Positions 6,059-7,693 of a stretch of DNA of 7,693 nucleotides are shown here, one piece after another (within the stretch, counting starts at the first letter, position 1; each line of letters begins with the position of its first letter). The stretch is from the NCBI GenBank assembly GCA_030639305.1, contig DAOWCY010000282.1:1-7693 (forward strand). The letters run 5' to 3'. A program made the position numbers and the translations under genes. The notes under the pieces are model-generated. The model saw nothing but the letters and a program-made list of their open reading frames with translations. It did no database searches and was not told where the DNA came from. Source of the DNA: JAGLQA01 sp023135565. GTDB taxonomy: Bacteria > Acidobacteriota > Aminicenantia > UBA2199.

Positions 6059-7482
6059 AATTTTACATAAAAACTTTCGGCTGCCAGATGAATGTGAACG
6101 ACTCGGAGAAGATGCGGCACATATTAAAAGAGAAAGGCTTGACTGCCGCGAAAAATGAGATCGATGCCGACATCGTGATAATAAATAGCTGTGCAGTGCG
6201 TGAGAAGCCCCAGGAGAAGATATTTTCTTTTGCCGGGCGGGTGCCGGCCGGTAAAAAGGTTATTGTCGCCGGTTGTGTAGCACAATCGGAGAAGGAGAAT
6301 ATATTAAAGCGTGGTCCCCGTATCGATTATGTAGTAGGTACACACCAGTATTACAAGATCGGTGATATCGTTGACAAAATGGCGTCGCCCGGACTTGAAA
6401 ACTCACCATCTCCCGAAGAAGACCCTAAACAAAAGTTTTGCGGGGGTGCAGGGGGCAGTTTTTCAAAAGAGCCCCCTGCCCGTCGGAGACAAAAAAAAGT
6501 AAGCGCTGAATTCACTAAAGAGTGGCAGGAGAAGACGCCCTATGTGGAATCGCGGGATAGTGTAGTTTCCGGATTTATATCTATAATGGAAGGCTGCGAT
6601 AATTTTTGTTCATATTGTATCGTGCCTTTTACGCGGGGCAGGGAGAAGCACCGGCCATTTGCTCAGATAGTTAAAGAAGCGGAGTATTTGGCGGAAGCCG
6701 GTTACAAAGAGATTATTTTATTGGGCCAGAATGTCAACAATTGGCAGGACAGCGGGGAAGGTCTAAAGTTTCCCGATCTTTTGGCTCGCTTAGCCGAACA
6801 TGTACCTGTCAAGTGGCTTCGTTTTATTACTTCTTATCCCGGTTATTATGACGATGAACTGATTGCTGTTTTGGCCGAACATAGAAGCGTCGCCCGGCAC
6901 ATTCATTTTCCCGCCCAATCCGGTTCTACTCGTATTTTAAAAAAGATGAATCGCATTTACACCCGGCCCCGGTATTTAAAAATAATAAAAGATTTCAAGA
7001 AAAAAGTGCCCGGCATGAAGTTCAGTGCTGATTTTATCGTCGGATTTCCCGGCGAAACCGAGCGGGATTTTCGGTTGACTTTGTCGTTGATCGAGCAGGT
7101 TGAGTATGAATCTTTATTTTCTTTTATTTACTCGCCGCGGAAGCACACGAAGGCTTACAAAGCGGCGGACGACATCCCCCTGCAGGTGAAGAAAGAGCGG
7201 CTTTACCGGCTGCAGGAGACCCAGGAGAAAATCCAACTGCGTAATAATAAGAAGTTGGTAGGCCGGGAGGTAGAGGTTTTGGTAACCGGCGTCAATCCTA
7301 AGAAAGCCGGTGCAGTTATTGGTAGGACGGAGAGTTACCAGGTGGTGAATTTTGTGTCCGATGCCTTGCCCGGTGAGATTCGGAAGGTACTGGTGGATAA
7401 TGTCGGCCCTTATTCTTTGAGGGGGGACGTTGAGCGGCTTCGCCGCAAGAGACAGCGTGTGAGCGTTTTTGATTCTAAATAA
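6055..7482 (+). CDS. miaB: tRNA-2-methylthio-N6-dimethylallyladenosine synthase MiaB
   Basis: This radical-SAM methylthiotransferase converts i6A37 to ms2i6A37 in tRNAs that read codons starting with U. The UPF0004 domain (about 1-110) holds the three auxiliary-cluster cysteines C10 (KTFGCQMN), C46 (INSCAVRE) and C74 (VAGCVAQ). The radical-SAM domain carries C181-x3-C185-x2-C188 (EGCDNFCSYC). A TRAM domain (about 400-460) ends the core. YGQNVN-type family context is present as ILLGQNVNNW. Two oddities are seen. First, the linker before the radical-SAM domain contains about 28 extra residues (about 125-152) encoded by repeat-like DNA, which places the SAM cysteines later than in E. coli MiaB. 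Second, the last 16 or so residues, rich in R and K, and the stop codon lie in the downstream repeat. It overlaps recN by ATGA, so translational coupling is likely. All catalytic residues are intact. Confidence 0.97.
   Translation: MKFYIKTFGCQMNVNDSEKMRHILKEKGLTAAKNEIDADIVIINSCAVREKPQEKIFSFAGRVPAGKKVIVAGCVAQSEKENILKRGPRIDYVVGTHQYYKIGDIVDKMASPGLENSPSPEEDPKQKFCGGAGGSFSKEPPARRRQKKVSAEFTKEWQEKTPYVESRDSVVSGFISIMEGCDNFCSYCIVPFTRGREKHRPFAQIVKEAEYLAEAGYKEIILLGQNVNNWQDSGEGLKFPDLLARLAEHVPVKWLRFITSYPGYYDDELIAVLAEHRSVARHIHFPAQSGSTRILKKMNRIYTRPRYLKIIKDFKKKVPGMKFSADFIVGFPGETERDFRLTLSLIEQVEYESLFSFIYSPRKHTKAYKAADDIPLQVKKERLYRLQETQEKIQLRNNKKLVGREVEVLVTGVNPKKAGAVIGRTESYQVVNFVSDALPGEIRKVLVDNVGPYSLRGDVERLRRKRQRVSVFDSK
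6426..6508. repeat. Repeat-derived segment inside miaB (interdomain linker)
   Basis: The segment starts with TAAACAAAAGTTTTG (6426-6440), an exact 15-base match to the intergenic units at 2049-2063 and 2151-2165. It then has TTTTTCAAAAG (6459-6469), as in those units, embedded in a 9-bp stem GCAGGGGGC/GCCCCCTGC (6448-6456, 6471-6479). It closes with AGACA...GTAAGCGCT, resembling the unit start AGACAGCGTGTGAGCGCT. The order equals the right half of one unit followed by the left start of the next. It is in frame and free of stops. Confidence 0.7.
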
Positions 7483-7539
7483 ATAAAAGTTTTGTTCAAA
7501 CTTTTTTAAAAGTTTGGCCCCCGGCAGGGCCGCCGGAGG
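7433..7539. repeat. Mosaic repeat, unit 3 (GGCCCCCGGC type), overlapping the miaB end
   Basis: The order of modules is the same as in unit 2: hairpin GCGGC-TTC-GCCGC (7434-7446), AAGAGACAGCGTGTGAGCG, the AT-rich core, CAAACTTTTTTAAAAGTTTG, and the GC-rich tail with CCGGC/GCCGG. The first 50 bases encode the C-terminal tail and stop codon of MiaB. No hairpin followed directly by a T-run is present, so a classical terminator for the operon is not evident here. Confidence 0.88.
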
Positions 7540-7544
7540 TGATA

Positions 7545-7638
7545 AGCGGCTTCGCCGCAGGGGCAGCGTGTGAGCGCTTTTGATTTTAAATAAATAAAAG
7601 TTTTGATTAAACTTTTTCAAAAGCCCCACTGCGTGGGG
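7545..7638. repeat. Mosaic repeat, unit 4 (CCCCAC-hairpin type)
   Basis: Hairpin GCGGC-TTC-GCCGC (7546-7558) is followed by AGGGGCAGCGTGTGAGCGC, the AT-rich core ending TTGATTAAACTTTTTCAAAAG, and the hairpin CCCCAC-TGC-GTGGGG (7624-7638). Left and right ends match unit 1, not its immediate neighbour unit 3. Confidence 0.88.
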
Positions 7639-7646
7639 AGGCGATA

Positions 7647-7693
7647 AGCGGCTTCGCCGCAAGAGACAGCGTGTGAGCGCTTTTGATTTTAAA
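7647..7693. repeat. Mosaic repeat, unit 5, cut by the window end
   Basis: Hairpin GCGGC-TTC-GCCGC (7648-7660), AAGAGACAGCGTGTGAGCGC and the start of the AT-rich core are visible. Its left end (AAGAGACAG) matches unit 3, so the unseen right end is predicted to be the GGCCCCCGGC type. Confidence 0.85.

Noticed and set aside
7114..7662. A 182-codon open frame on the minus strand across the miaB end and the repeat array
   Set aside because: It lies antisense to miaB and then runs through repeat units, giving the same peptide (LLKKFNQNFYLF and SAHTLPL variants) twice. It has no promoter or homologue I recognise. It is a by-product of repeats that lack stops in that frame.

Overview
The window is a chromosomal segment of a Gram-negative-type (diderm) bacterium with moderate GC content. 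The diderm inference rests on one protein with a Sec signal peptide, alternating beta strands and a C-terminal Phe, as in outer-membrane barrels. I cannot assign the phylum. RecN and MiaB are near-universal, and the repeats resemble the repeat-rich intergenic DNA of several host-associated lineages, but that is only an impression.

Layout, all genes on the + strand: (1) Positions 1-322 hold no gene. They contain a short MITE-like inverted-repeat element (about 13-264) and a 20-bp tandem duplication next to the first start codon. (2) 323-2017 encodes a two-domain family 3 glycoside hydrolase of the NagZ type (peptidoglycan recycling). (3) 2018-2246 is intergenic repeat DNA (two units). (4) A good sigma70-type promoter (TTGACA, 17 bp, TATATT, at 2247-2275) precedes a tightly packed cluster of four genes: a predicted outer-membrane beta-barrel protein (2301-3068), a secreted subtilisin-family protease (3084-4436), recN (4436-6058) and miaB (6055-7482). 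The gaps are 15 bp, a 1-base TGATG overlap and a 4-base ATGA overlap, so this is almost certainly one operon. (5) 7433 to the window end is a second array of the same repeat family (three units, the last cut by the window edge).

The operon joins envelope functions (barrel, protease) with housekeeping ones (double-strand break repair by RecN, tRNA ms2i6A37 methylthiolation by MiaB). No direct functional link is visible.

The most interesting feature is the mosaic repeat family. Full units alternate between two right-end types, and related modules also lie in frame inside two genes. One is in the linker between the UPF0004 and radical-SAM domains of MiaB; the other is in the linker between the barrel and C-terminal domain of the GH3 enzyme. 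The last 16 or so residues and the stop codon of MiaB are also encoded by a repeat unit. This looks like a palindromic element that tolerates insertion into coding sequence, in the manner of Rickettsia palindromic elements. No tRNA, rRNA, CRISPR array, transposase or phage gene was seen.
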